Positions 24,993 to 33,448 of a stretch of 64,000 bases of DNA are shown in pieces. This stretch comes from Deltaproteobacteria bacterium (GTDB lineage: Bacteria; Desulfobacterota; GWC2-55-46): positions 1 through 64,000 of the forward strand of contig JACRNL010000010.1 in NCBI GenBank assembly GCA_016234935.1, written 5' to 3'. The stretch's first letter is position 1; every line of letters begins with the position of its first letter. Position numbers and translations under genes: made by a program. The notes beneath the pieces were generated by a model, which made no database searches, had not been told where the DNA came from, and saw only the letters and a program-made list of their open reading frames with translations.

Positions 24993-25078
24993 AAAGCCCG
25001 ACAGAAACAGGATATGACCGGCGGCCTTAGGCCGTGTTCCATTTTCCGGCATGCAGGGATGAACTGTAAGAAACAGGA

Positions 25079-25110
25079 AGCGGTCCGGCGGCGGCCGCTG
25101 TTTTTATTTT
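25079..25110 (+). terminator. terminator before valS
   Basis: AGCGGTC / GGCCGCT stem (one wobble) with a 7-nt loop, followed by GTTTTTATTTT. It ends transcription from the receiver gene. Confidence 0.7.
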
Positions 25111-25160
25111 ATCAATAACAGCCGTATTCGCAAAAAATACCATAGGACGTTTGACTGAAC

Positions 25161-27839
25161 ATGAGCGAACAGACGCTGGAAAAAATCTACGAACCCAAGG
25201 CCGTTGAGGAGAAATGGGCAGGCCACTGGGCCTCCTGCGGCCTTACTTCGCCTGAGGAGAATTCGAAAAAGCCGAGCTTCTCGATGGTCATCCCGCCGCC
25301 TAACGTCACGGGCGCGCTTCATGTGGGCCACGCGCTTAATTCCACCCTCCAGGACATCCTTGCGCGCTACAAGCGCCTTAAAGGGTATAACGTCCTCTGG
25401 CTTCCGGGCATAGACCACGCGGGCATAGCCACGCAAAACGTCGTCGAAAAACAGCTCGCCGCCGAAGGCGTCACCCGCCACGAGATAGGACGCGAAGAAT
25501 TTTTAAAGAGGGTCTGGACATGGAAGGAAGAGTACGGCGGGCAGATATTCAAACAGCTTAAGCGCCTCGGCGCGACGTGCGCATGGGAGCGGACGCGCTT
25601 CACCATGGACGCCGGCCTTTCGCGCTCCGTGCGCGAGGTCTTTGTCCGGCTCTACTCCGAAGGGCTTATCTACCGCGGCGACTACATCATAAACTGGTGC
25701 CCGCGCTGCCACACGGCCCTTTCCGACCTTGAGGTGCTCTTTGAAGAGACCGAAGGGAGCCTCTGGTATCTGAAGTACCCTGTTAAAGACGACCCTTTGA
25801 GGTTTCTAACCGTTGCCACGACAAGGCCGGAGACCATGATCGGGGACGCCGCCGTTGCCGTCAACCCCGCGGATGAACGGTACAGAGACCTGATCGGCAA
25901 GACCATACTCCTGCCGCTTACGGGCCGCGAGATACCGGTTATCGGAGATGACAGCGTAAGCATCGAATTCGGCACCGGAGCGGTCAAGATAACCCCGGCG
26001 CACGATTTTAACGACTTCGAAGTGGCAAAAAGGCACAACCTGCCCGCCATCAAGATCATGGACATAAATGCCGTCATGAACGACAACGCAGGCGCGTTCA
26101 AAGGCCTTGACAGATACAGCGCGAGAAAAAAAATACTCAGCGGCCTCGACGGCCTCGGCCTTCTCGACAAGACCGAAAAATATAAAATAATGCTCGGCGA
26201 GTGCTACCGGTGCGAGGCGGTCGTGGAGCCCACGCTTTCAAAGCAGTGGTTCGTAAAGGTCGCACCCCTTGCGGCCCCGGCTATAAAGGCCGTTGAGGAC
26301 GGCGTCGTCTCCTTCGTGCCGAAAGGCTGGGAGAACACCTACTTCGACTGGATGAGGAACATCCGTGACTGGTGCATCTCGCGGCAAATTTGGTGGGGCC
26401 ACAGGATACCGGCGTGGCACTGCAAGGATTGCGGCCACGTCACCGTGGAAACAACAGACCCGTCAGAGTGCGCAAAATGCAAAAGCAAAAACATCGAACA
26501 GGATCCGGACGTGCTTGACACGTGGTTCTCCTCGGCCCTTTGGCCCTTTTCCACATTGGGCTGGCCGGACAGGACGGAGGATTTAAAACGTTTTTACCCT
26601 ACGTCCGTACTTTCAACGAGCTTTGACATCATCTTCTTCTGGGTGGCCCGCATGATCATGATGGGGCTCAAATTCATGGAAGCGCCTCCCTTTAAGGAGG
26701 TCTACATCCACGCCCTCATCAGAGACGCGGAAGGGCAGAAGATGAGCAAATCGAAAGGCAACGTCATCGACCCGCTTGTTTTAATGGAAGCCTACGGCAC
26801 GGACGCTTTCAGGTTCACCCTCGCCGCGCTTGCCGCGCAGGGACGCGACATAAAGCTGGCCGAGGAACGGGTGTCCGGCTACAGGAACTTCTGCAACAAA
26901 CTCTGGAACCTCGCGCGCTTCACGCTCATGAACATTGACGCTGAAGGCGTTGACAACCCTGACTCCGGCGCGCCTTTTGACGACGCGGACCTGAGCCCTG
27001 CCGACAAATGGATACTCACGAGGCTGTCTATGGCCGAAGATGAAGTCTCGGACGCGCTTGACCATTACAGGTTCGACGACGCGGCGCGGACGATTTATAG
27101 ATTTGTATGGCATGAGCTGTGCGACTGGCACGTCGAGCTTTCAAAACAGGACCTGTGGGGCGACAGCGGCATCGAGAGAAAAAAGACGGCCGCGCTCGTG
27201 CTCCTCAGAGTCTTGAAAGACACTTTAAAGCTCGTCCACCCCTTCATGCCTTTTATAACCGAGGAGATATATTCTAAACTTCCGGGCGCTGAGAAATTGG
27301 GCATACTGTCGGCCGGCTTTCCAGTTGGCGCGAAGACCTATCCCGCTCCGGCGGCGGCCATGGACAAGGTCATGGACGTAATAAGGGCGGTAAGGAACAT
27401 CCGCACGGAGATGAACGTAGCGCAGGGCGCGAAGGTCGAGTGCATCTGTTTTTCAAAGACCGGCATAATAAAGGCCGGCGAGGAATACATCAAGAGGCTC
27501 GCAAAGGTCGAAAAACTCGTTGTCTCAGAGGCCGGCCAGAGGCCCAAAGACGCCGTAAGCGCCCTTGCGGGCGCGCCCGGAGACAATGACGTGATAGAAG
27601 TCTTCGTGCCGCTAAAGGGTCTTATTGACTTTGAGGCCGAAGCTAAAAAGCTGAACAAAGAACTCCAGCAAGCCGTTGACGAGAGCGCGTCCATCGAGAA
27701 AAAACTGTCAAACCAGGGTTTTCTCGCGAAGGCCCCGAAAGAGGTCGTCGAAAAAGAGGAGCTTCGCCTGAAGACGCTCGGAGAAAAACGCTTCAAGCTC
27801 GAAGCGAGCCTCGATCGCATAAAGGAACTTGGCGCGTGA
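25161..27839 (+). CDS. valS: valyl-tRNA synthetase
   Basis: 892 aa, class Ia. The HIGH motif appears as HVGHA (54-58) after PPPNVTGAL, the editing (CP1) domain includes ATTRPETMIGDAAVAVNP, and KMSKSKGNV carries the KMSKS loop (about 527). Zinc-ribbon-like Cys pairs (CKDCGH...CAKC, about 415-440) lie in the insertion. The C-terminal coiled coil (FEAEAKKLNKELQQAVDESASIEKKL) is the tRNA-binding arm typical of bacterial ValRS. It heads a run with nadC, birA and coaX; its stop overlaps the nadC start by 4 bp. Confidence 0.97.
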   Translation: MSEQTLEKIYEPKAVEEKWAGHWASCGLTSPEENSKKPSFSMVIPPPNVTGALHVGHALNSTLQDILARYKRLKGYNVLWLPGIDHAGIATQNVVEKQLAAEGVTRHEIGREEFLKRVWTWKEEYGGQIFKQLKRLGATCAWERTRFTMDAGLSRSVREVFVRLYSEGLIYRGDYIINWCPRCHTALSDLEVLFEETEGSLWYLKYPVKDDPLRFLTVATTRPETMIGDAAVAVNPADERYRDLIGKTILLPLTGREIPVIGDDSVSIEFGTGAVKITPAHDFNDFEVAKRHNLPAIKIMDINAVMNDNAGAFKGLDRYSARKKILSGLDGLGLLDKTEKYKIMLGECYRCEAVVEPTLSKQWFVKVAPLAAPAIKAVEDGVVSFVPKGWENTYFDWMRNIRDWCISRQIWWGHRIPAWHCKDCGHVTVETTDPSECAKCKSKNIEQDPDVLDTWFSSALWPFSTLGWPDRTEDLKRFYPTSVLSTSFDIIFFWVARMIMMGLKFMEAPPFKEVYIHALIRDAEGQKMSKSKGNVIDPLVLMEAYGTDAFRFTLAALAAQGRDIKLAEERVSGYRNFCNKLWNLARFTLMNIDAEGVDNPDSGAPFDDADLSPADKWILTRLSMAEDEVSDALDHYRFDDAARTIYRFVWHELCDWHVELSKQDLWGDSGIERKKTAALVLLRVLKDTLKLVHPFMPFITEEIYSKLPGAEKLGILSAGFPVGAKTYPAPAAAMDKVMDVIRAVRNIRTEMNVAQGAKVECICFSKTGIIKAGEEYIKRLAKVEKLVVSEAGQRPKDAVSALAGAPGDNDVIEVFVPLKGLIDFEAEAKKLNKELQQAVDESASIEKKLSNQGFLAKAPKEVVEKEELRLKTLGEKRFKLEASLDRIKELGA

Positions 27840-28735
27840 AACAAACAAAAAGGACCGACAAAAAAAAACCCGGCTCTGCCGGACTTCATGACTACGCGGC
27901 CCTCATCGTAAAGGCCGCGCTTGCCGAGGACATCGGCTCAGGCGACATAACCACCGCCGCGATCGTCCAGCCCGGGATGCGCGGCCAGTGCGTCATTACC
28001 GCCAAAGAGGACATGACGGTTGCCGGGCTTTTCATCGCCGAGATGGCCTTCAGGCATCTGGACAAAGACGTTGTCTTCAAGCCCTTTGGCAAAGACGGCG
28101 AGCATGTCAAAAAAGGCCATACCATAGCGACCGTAGCCGGAAGGCTCGGCGCGCTTTTAACGGCCGAACGGGTGGCGCTTAACTTCCTCCAGCGCCTGTC
28201 CGGCATCGCCACCCTGACGCGCAGGTTCGCCGCAAAGGCCGCTCCGCACGGCGCGCGCATACTCGACACGAGAAAGACGACCCCGTGCCTCAGGATGTTT
28301 GAACGGTACGCCGTAAGGGCCGGCGGCGGCTCAAACCACCGCTTCGGACTCTTTGACGCGGTGCTCATAAAAGACAATCATATAAAGGCCGCCGGCGGCG
28401 TCCAAAAAGCGATAAGCCGCGTTAATGACCGTTATCAAAAGCGCATGCCTGTCGAAGTGGAGGTGACCAGCCTCAAAGAGACAAAGGAGGCCGTAAGGGC
28501 CGGCGCGGACATCATCATGCTCGACAACATGGGGATTGCAGATATCAAGAAGGCGATTAAGCTTATTAACGGCCTCGCCCTTATCGAGGCCTCAGGCGGG
28601 ATAAACATAGACAACGTCGAGGCCGTGGCAAGGACGGGTGTGGACTTCATCTCCGTGGGCGCGTTGACCCATTCGGCCAGGGCCGCGGATATCAGCATGG
28701 AAGTGACGCGCTATGCGCCCGAGCGAAAGCGCTGA
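27836..28735 (+). CDS. nadC: nicotinate-nucleotide pyrophosphorylase (quinolinate PRTase)
   Basis: 299 aa. It converts quinolinate and PRPP to nicotinate mononucleotide in de novo NAD synthesis. ERVALNFLQRLSGIATLT, ILDTRKTTPCLR, YAVRAGGGSNHRFGL and IKDNH are the family's active-site segments; EASGGI and DFISVGALTHS form the C-terminal phosphate-binding part. The GTG start overlaps the valS stop (GTGA), giving coupling. About 18 extra basic residues precede the usual start. Confidence 0.96.
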   Translation: MKQTKRTDKKKPGSAGLHDYAALIVKAALAEDIGSGDITTAAIVQPGMRGQCVITAKEDMTVAGLFIAEMAFRHLDKDVVFKPFGKDGEHVKKGHTIATVAGRLGALLTAERVALNFLQRLSGIATLTRRFAAKAAPHGARILDTRKTTPCLRMFERYAVRAGGGSNHRFGLFDAVLIKDNHIKAAGGVQKAISRVNDRYQKRMPVEVEVTSLKETKEAVRAGADIIMLDNMGIADIKKAIKLINGLALIEASGGINIDNVEAVARTGVDFISVGALTHSARAADISMEVTRYAPERKR

Positions 28736-29750
28736 GGCAAGGATAATAAGGCTTCTGAGAATGAGGCCGGACGGGCATGTGTCCGGTGAGCGAATAAGCC
28801 GGACGCTCGGCATGTCGCGTGCCGCCGTTTGGAAGCACATAGGCGCTCTAAGAAAGGCCGGCTACGAAATAAAGGCGGTCCCCTCAAAGGGCTACATGCT
28901 CGGCGAGACCGCACTTGAGGCCCTCGCGCGCTTCAACGCCGCCGAGATATCAGCAGGGCTTACTGCAAAGACCATCGGCAGGGAAATATTTTTTTATCCG
29001 GAGCTGACTTCCACCAACCAAAAGGCGATGGAGCTTGGAAGGCTCGGCGAAAAAGAAGGCTCTGTTGTTATCGCCGAGCGCCAGAGCGCCGGCAAGGGCA
29101 GGCTCGGCAGAAAATGGGAGTCGCCGTCAGGGGTAAACCTCTACACGTCAATAATCCTCAGGCCGAAGATACCTACGTTTGAGGCGCAAAAGCTCACCCT
29201 GATGCTCGCGGCGGCGGTCGCTGAAACCGTAGCGGAATTCAGCCCTGTCAGGCCTGAGGTCAAATGGCCGAACGACATACTCATTAACTCGAAAAAGGCG
29301 GCGGGCATCCTCACGGAGATGGACGCCGAACCGGACAGGGTCAACTTCATCGTCGCCGGCATAGGCGTGAACGTCAACATGACCGCGGCGGACACGCCGC
29401 CATTTTTAAGGCCGATAGCGACTTCTATCCGCCAGGTGCGGGGAGAAGATATCTCACGCGCGGTCTTCGCGCAGAGGCTTTATTCAAACGTCGAAAAATG
29501 GTATGATGTCTTCCTCAAGGACGGGTTCGAACCGGTCGTAGCCGGATGGAAAAGGTTTTTTTCAAGCGAGGGCAAGGCCGTGAAGGTAACGGTCTTCAAC
29601 CGCGTCATAGAAGGCCTTTGCATGGGGATTGACAAAGGCGGAGCGCTCCTCGTAAGGACGCCCTCCGGCGCGGTTGAGCGTATAATCTCAGGCGACGTCG
29701 AGACGGCGGGGTCCAGCCACCTGAGGGGGCTCAGCCCCTTCAAGGGGTAA
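28713..29750 (+). CDS. birA: bifunctional biotin-protein ligase / biotin repressor
   Basis: 345 aa. An N-terminal winged helix (about 1-60: RPDGHVSGERISRTLGMSRAAVWKHIGALRKAGY) indicates a DNA-binding BirA. The ligase domain has ERQSAGKGRLGRKWESPSGVNLY (GRGRxGRxW biotin-loop equivalent), KWPNDIL and the C-terminal SH3-like part. It overlaps nadC by 23 bp. The final residues (SSHLRGLSPFKG) are encoded by a family A palindrome (29718-29748), which also places the stop. Confidence 0.95.
   Translation: MRPSESAEARIIRLLRMRPDGHVSGERISRTLGMSRAAVWKHIGALRKAGYEIKAVPSKGYMLGETALEALARFNAAEISAGLTAKTIGREIFFYPELTSTNQKAMELGRLGEKEGSVVIAERQSAGKGRLGRKWESPSGVNLYTSIILRPKIPTFEAQKLTLMLAAAVAETVAEFSPVRPEVKWPNDILINSKKAAGILTEMDAEPDRVNFIVAGIGVNVNMTAADTPPFLRPIATSIRQVRGEDISRAVFAQRLYSNVEKWYDVFLKDGFEPVVAGWKRFFSSEGKAVKVTVFNRVIEGLCMGIDKGGALLVRTPSGAVERIISGDVETAGSSHLRGLSPFKG
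29718..29748. repeat. palindromic repeat family A at the birA C-terminus
   Basis: CCACCTGAGGGGGCTCAGCCCCTTCAAGGGG, read as HLRGLSPFKG. Confidence 0.85.
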
Positions 29751-29762
29751 AAATACAGACAC

Positions 29763-30539
29763 ATGCTCCTTGCGATAGACATAGGCAACACAAACATCAC
29801 CTCCGGAGTTTTCCGAGGAGACGCAGGGCCTGAAAAACACTGGAGGCTCGCCACCAGCAGGGAAAAGACCGCCGACGAATACGGCCTGGCGCTTACAGGC
29901 CTTCTGTCGTCGGCAGGGTTTGATAAAAAAAAGATAACCGGAGTTGTAATAGGATCCGTAGTGCCGCAGCTAAGCGGCACATTCAGGGAGGCGGTCTCCG
30001 GCTATGTCGGAATAAAGCCAATTATCGCCGGTGAAGACGCCGCCATACCGGTAGAAACGCTCGTTGACAGACCCGAAGAGGTCGGGGCCGACAGGCTGAT
30101 AAACGCCCTTGCGGCCTACCATGCGCACAGGACGTCTCTGATTATCGTTGATTTCGGCACGGCGATAACATTTGATTATGTTACGGCTGAGGGCAAGTTC
30201 TCCGGCGGGGCCATAGCGCCGGGGATAGGCGTCTCGGCCCAGGCCCTTTCGAGCAGGGCAGCTAAACTTCCGGTTGTAGACTTCGTGAAATCTGCTAAAA
30301 TAACCGGTAAGAATACCGTCGAGGCCATGCGCGCCGGCATTTACTTCGGCTTTGCCGCGCTGACGGACGGCATCATCGAACGGATGAAAAAAGAAAACGC
30401 CTCCGACGCAAAAGTCATCGCGACCGGAGGGATGGCCGGGATTATCGCCGGAGAGAGCAGACAAATCAACGTGACGGATGAATTCCTTACCCTCAAAGGG
30501 CTGAACATCCTCTACAGGGGCAGCTCTCACAAAGGGTGA
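29763..30539 (+). CDS. coaX: type III pantothenate kinase
   Basis: 258 aa. First step of coenzyme A synthesis. LLAIDIGNTNITSGVF is the phosphate-binding motif, and GADRLINALAAY and VDFGTAITFDYV are characteristic CoaX motifs. GGMAGIIAGESRQI corresponds to the nucleotide-binding end. It directly follows birA, as in many bacteria where birA and coaX are paired. Confidence 0.96.
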   Translation: MLLAIDIGNTNITSGVFRGDAGPEKHWRLATSREKTADEYGLALTGLLSSAGFDKKKITGVVIGSVVPQLSGTFREAVSGYVGIKPIIAGEDAAIPVETLVDRPEEVGADRLINALAAYHAHRTSLIIVDFGTAITFDYVTAEGKFSGGAIAPGIGVSAQALSSRAAKLPVVDFVKSAKITGKNTVEAMRAGIYFGFAALTDGIIERMKKENASDAKVIATGGMAGIIAGESRQINVTDEFLTLKGLNILYRGSSHKG

Positions 30540-30562
30540 GCATTCGGAATATGCGGGATAGC

Positions 30563-30587
30563 GGGGGCTGAGTCCCTTCAAGGGATT
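30563..30587. repeat. palindromic repeat family A
   Basis: GGGGCTGAGTCCCTTCAAGGGATTG after coaX, running into the tandem repeat. Confidence 0.7.
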
Positions 30588-30667
30588 GAACGCTTAAAAA
30601 GACCAGTTTCTAAAAAGGGGTTGCGGTTGAACGCTTAAAAAGACCAGTTTCTAAAAAGGGGTTGCAG
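30586..30667 (+). repeat. 41-bp tandem direct duplication upstream of the TPR gene
   Basis: Two head-to-tail copies (30586-30626 and 30627-30667) of a 41-bp unit beginning TTGAACGCTTAAAAAGACCA and ending AAAAAGGGGTTGC(G/A)G; a single base differs. Each unit carries a Shine-Dalgarno-like AAGGGG, so translation initiation of the next gene may be affected. Confidence 0.9.
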
Positions 30668-30673
30668 ATAACA

Positions 30674-31144
30674 ATGACGACAGATTCTTCCGAAGAGCAG
30701 TTCCGGGCCGGCAAAAGGTATTTAAAAGAAGATAACATGGATAAGGCGCTGCGCGCCTTTGAAAAGGCCTATAAAGAGGACAGGGACAGCCCGATATACA
30801 TGTCCTACTACGGCATGTGCAAGGCCCTGCGCGGCGGAGAGATGGGTCTGGGCCTTGAGCTTTGCACGAGGGCCATCAAAAAAGAATTTCACAAAGTCGA
30901 GTACTATATCAACCTCGGCAAGGTCTACATGGCCGCCGGCAACAAGAAAGGCGCTCTGAAGGTCTTTAAGACAGGCCTCAGGTTCGACCCCAATAGCGAA
31001 GAGATCAACAAATACCTCATAGAGCTTGGCTTCAGGAGCAAATCCATCATCCCGGCCCTTAAACGGTCAAACCCGATAAACAAGTTTCTCGGCATATTCT
31101 TCAGGCGCACACTGCCGAAATTCATGAAGAAGAAAACGAATTAA
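30674..31144 (+). CDS. small TPR protein, paralogue of the 8.1 kb gene
   Basis: About 156 aa. EEQFRAGKRYLKEDNMDKALRAFEKAYKEDR and EYYINLGKVYMAAGNKKGALKVFKTGLRFDPN are clear TPR units with a third between. The C-terminal tail NPINKFLGIFFRRTLPKFMKKK is basic, shared in its first half with the 8.1 kb protein, and could associate with membrane or nucleic acid. The ATG at 30674 is preferred over the TTG at 30662, which abuts the AAGGGG and leaves no spacing. Function unknown. Confidence 0.8.
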   Translation: MTTDSSEEQFRAGKRYLKEDNMDKALRAFEKAYKEDRDSPIYMSYYGMCKALRGGEMGLGLELCTRAIKKEFHKVEYYINLGKVYMAAGNKKGALKVFKTGLRFDPNSEEINKYLIELGFRSKSIIPALKRSNPINKFLGIFFRRTLPKFMKKKTN

Positions 31145-31219
31145 GCGGCCCTCCCAGGGGGTTCCTGCGCATCTTGGAAGAAAGATAATGGAATCGCACA
31201 GGGAAAAAGGCAACCCTCA

Positions 31220-32419
31220 GTGAAAATATCTCAGACGGTTTTTAAATTAGTCGGCCCGGGCGCGCCTGACGAGGTGCGCATGAACACCGCCATGCGCCTT
31301 CAGCCCCCTGAGGGGGTTCAACCCCCTGACGGGAGTCAATCCCCTGAACCCGAAGCGCCGCCGCTTTCCCCTTCCGACGAGGTTACGGCCCTCTTCATAT
31401 TGACTCACGACAAAAACCCCGGCGTCGCAGCAGCGGCAAAAAAAAGCCTCGGCGAATATCCTCTCTCCCGCCTGCATGACGCGCTTGACATGCCCATTGA
31501 TCCGCTCGTGCTGGCCTGGGCGGTTGCCGAGTTCAGGGAAAACGACGCCGTGCTCGCCATGGCCGCCATGAACCCGAACATAGACGGCAATACTCTATTG
31601 AAACTTGCCGAGACAGGCCCTGAAGAAGTAATAATGATCCTCGCGGACGAAAAAAAAAGGATACTGCAAAACCCCGCCATCCTTGAGGCATTGAAGAAAA
31701 ACCCGCTTGCCCCGGCTAATGTCGTTGATGCGCTGGATGCCTATGTAAAATCAGGCGGCACGGCGCAGGTGGAGCTATTGCCGCCCCCTGAGGGGGTTCA
31801 ACCCCTTGAAGGGGCTGAGCCCCCTCAGGCGGTTCAACCCCCTGCCCTTTCCGAAGAGCAGGCAAGGCTGGCCGAAACCGCGCTTCCAGAAGAAGCCGCC
31901 GCCATTCTGGATGCGATGAAATCCGTTGTGGCAAAGACGTCAACGGGGGAAAAACCTGCGGAAGCCGAGAAAACCGTAAAAAAAACACCTGACGCTAAAA
32001 AATCGTTAAACATATACAAGCTGGCCGCCGAGCTGAGCTTCGGCCAGAAGATAAAGCTCGCCCTCACCGGCAACAAGTCGGTGCGGGAATATTTCGCCAA
32101 AGACGCGAACAAGCTCATCTCCACGTCAGTGCTTAAAAACCCGCGAATAACCGAGAACGAGGTGATGCGAATCGCCGGCAGCAAGAGCTCACCGGATGCG
32201 CTTTTAAGGATGATCGCCGCAAAAAAAGATTGGCTTAAGAATTACACCTTGAAATTGTCCGTCATACAGAACCCAAAAACGCCGATAGCCATTTCGACGA
32301 AACTGATGGACAGTCTCCAGCTGAAGGACGTGGAAATCCTCTCAAAGAGCAAGGGCGTGCCCCAGGCGCTGGTGAGCGCCGCCAAGAGAAAACTTGACTC
32401 AAAGAAAAAAAGCGGATGA
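31220..32419 (+). CDS. HEAT/LRV-like repeat protein carrying two inserted palindromes
   Basis: 399 aa. N-terminal helices (about 52-175) include HDKNPGVAAAAKKSLGEYP and LAMAAMNPNIDGNTLLKLAETGP-type units. A spacer follows, then a C-terminal block (about 270-395) that matches the 20 kb paralogue. Two in-frame family A arrays encode PPEGVQPPDGSQSPE (31300-31346) and PPPEGVQPLEGAEPPQAVQPP (31782-31844), each between folded parts. The GTG start has a weak AAGG upstream. No catalytic motif; function unknown, probably a protein-binding scaffold. Confidence 0.75.
   Translation: MKISQTVFKLVGPGAPDEVRMNTAMRLQPPEGVQPPDGSQSPEPEAPPLSPSDEVTALFILTHDKNPGVAAAAKKSLGEYPLSRLHDALDMPIDPLVLAWAVAEFRENDAVLAMAAMNPNIDGNTLLKLAETGPEEVIMILADEKKRILQNPAILEALKKNPLAPANVVDALDAYVKSGGTAQVELLPPPEGVQPLEGAEPPQAVQPPALSEEQARLAETALPEEAAAILDAMKSVVAKTSTGEKPAEAEKTVKKTPDAKKSLNIYKLAAELSFGQKIKLALTGNKSVREYFAKDANKLISTSVLKNPRITENEVMRIAGSKSSPDALLRMIAAKKDWLKNYTLKLSVIQNPKTPIAISTKLMDSLQLKDVEILSKSKGVPQALVSAAKRKLDSKKKSG
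31300..31346. repeat. palindromic repeat family A array inside a CDS
   Basis: CCCCCTGAGGGGGTTCAACCCCCTGACGGGAGTCAATCCCC, in frame in the 399-aa protein. Confidence 0.85.
31782..31844. repeat. longest palindromic repeat family A array, inside a CDS
   Basis: Three or more linked palindromes (CCCCCTGAGGGGG, CCCCTTGAAGGGG, GCCCCCTCAGGCGG) over 63 bp, in frame in the 399-aa protein. Confidence 0.88.
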
Positions 32420-32457
32420 CCATGACAGCGCCTTGCGCCGCCCTGCCGCGCTCAAAC

Positions 32458-32494
32458 AAGGGGTTGAACCCCCTCAGGGGGCTCGGCCCCTTCA
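32458..32494. repeat. palindromic repeat family A before nfo
   Basis: AAGGGGTTGAACCCCCTCAGGGGGCTCGGCCCC, ending 9 nt before the nfo start. Confidence 0.85.
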
Positions 32495-32503
32495 ACCTGT
32501 AAA

Positions 32504-33373
32504 ATGCAGCCACTCGGCGTGCACGCTTCCATCGCCGGCGGGCTTCACATGGCGGCCCTCGGCGCGGCGGAACTCGGCTGCACCGCCGTTCAGCTCTTCA
32601 GCCGCAGCCCCCGGAGCTGGGATCTTCGAAAGGCCGGCAAAAACGACGCCGCGCTTTTTAAGGCCGCGCGCAAAGACGCCGGTATAAAAGCCGTAAGCGT
32701 CCATACGTCCTACCTTATCAACCTCTCGTCCCCGGATGACCGGCTGTTTGGAAGGTCGGTGGAGCTTTTCAAGACGGAGCTTGACGCCGGAGCGGCATTA
32801 GAAGCGGACTTTCTCGTGACGCATCTTGGCTCTCATTTGGGCATGGGAGAGGCATTCGCGCTTGAAAGAATACGCCAGGCGCTCAGTAGCATGGCCGATG
32901 ACTTCCCTGCCGGCCGGTTGACATTGCTTTTTGAAAACAGCGCCGGCGGCGGGAATACCTTCGGACGCAGGATGGAAGAATTAGGCATGGTCATCGAAAC
33001 GGCCCGCGCGCTCGGCATGAATGCGGGGCTGTGCCTTGACACGTGCCACGCCTTCGCCGCGGGATACCCCATGCGCCGCGCAGGCGACATAAAAGCGCTT
33101 GCAAACGAGATAAAAAACAAAGCCGGGCGCGAAAGCCTCGGCCTCATACATCTTAACGATTCAAAGGCCGCGTGCGGCTCAAATACAGACCGTCACGAGC
33201 ACCTTGGCAAGGGGGCTATCGGCCTTGACGGCCTTCACGCTTTTTTTGATAACGCCCTTTTTTCCGGTCTGCCGGTCATCCTTGAAACGCCGAAAAAGAC
33301 CGTGGACGACGACAGGCGCAATCTCAGTATTGCAAGGGAAATCCTGAAGCAGCGGCCTCTGCCGCAAAAATAA
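32504..33373 (+). CDS. nfo: endonuclease IV (AP endonuclease)
   Basis: 289 aa. Base-excision-repair enzyme that cleaves 5' of abasic sites using three zinc ions. GVHASIAGGL, LFSRSPRSW, CLDTCHAFAAGY and HLNDSKAACGSNTDRHEHLGKGAIG contain the conserved His/Asp/Glu metal ligands in the family order. The 5' end abuts a family A repeat and has no clear Shine-Dalgarno. Confidence 0.96.
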   Translation: MQPLGVHASIAGGLHMAALGAAELGCTAVQLFSRSPRSWDLRKAGKNDAALFKAARKDAGIKAVSVHTSYLINLSSPDDRLFGRSVELFKTELDAGAALEADFLVTHLGSHLGMGEAFALERIRQALSSMADDFPAGRLTLLFENSAGGGNTFGRRMEELGMVIETARALGMNAGLCLDTCHAFAAGYPMRRAGDIKALANEIKNKAGRESLGLIHLNDSKAACGSNTDRHEHLGKGAIGLDGLHAFFDNALFSGLPVILETPKKTVDDDRRNLSIAREILKQRPLPQK

Positions 33374-33396
33374 CGGAAGAATCACATCACGCATTG

Positions 33397-33436
33397 CTGA
33401 GCCCCTTCAAGGGGCTGAGCCCCCTCAGGGGGCGGA
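33397..33436. repeat. palindromic repeat family A before trxB
   Basis: GAGCCCCTTCAAGGGGCTGAGCCCCCTCAGGGGGC. The adjoining GGCGGAGG serves as the trxB ribosome-binding site. Confidence 0.85.
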
Positions 33437-33448
33437 GGTTTTTTTAAA

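Noticed and set aside
24892-25160. T-box or other leader before valS
   Set aside because: No T-box sequence or specifier hairpin seen; only a family A copy and a terminator.
31300-31844. Collagen- or PPE-like proline-rich domain in the 399-aa protein
   Set aside because: The proline-rich peptides are direct translations of DNA palindromes also found outside genes, so they are better explained as repeat insertions.
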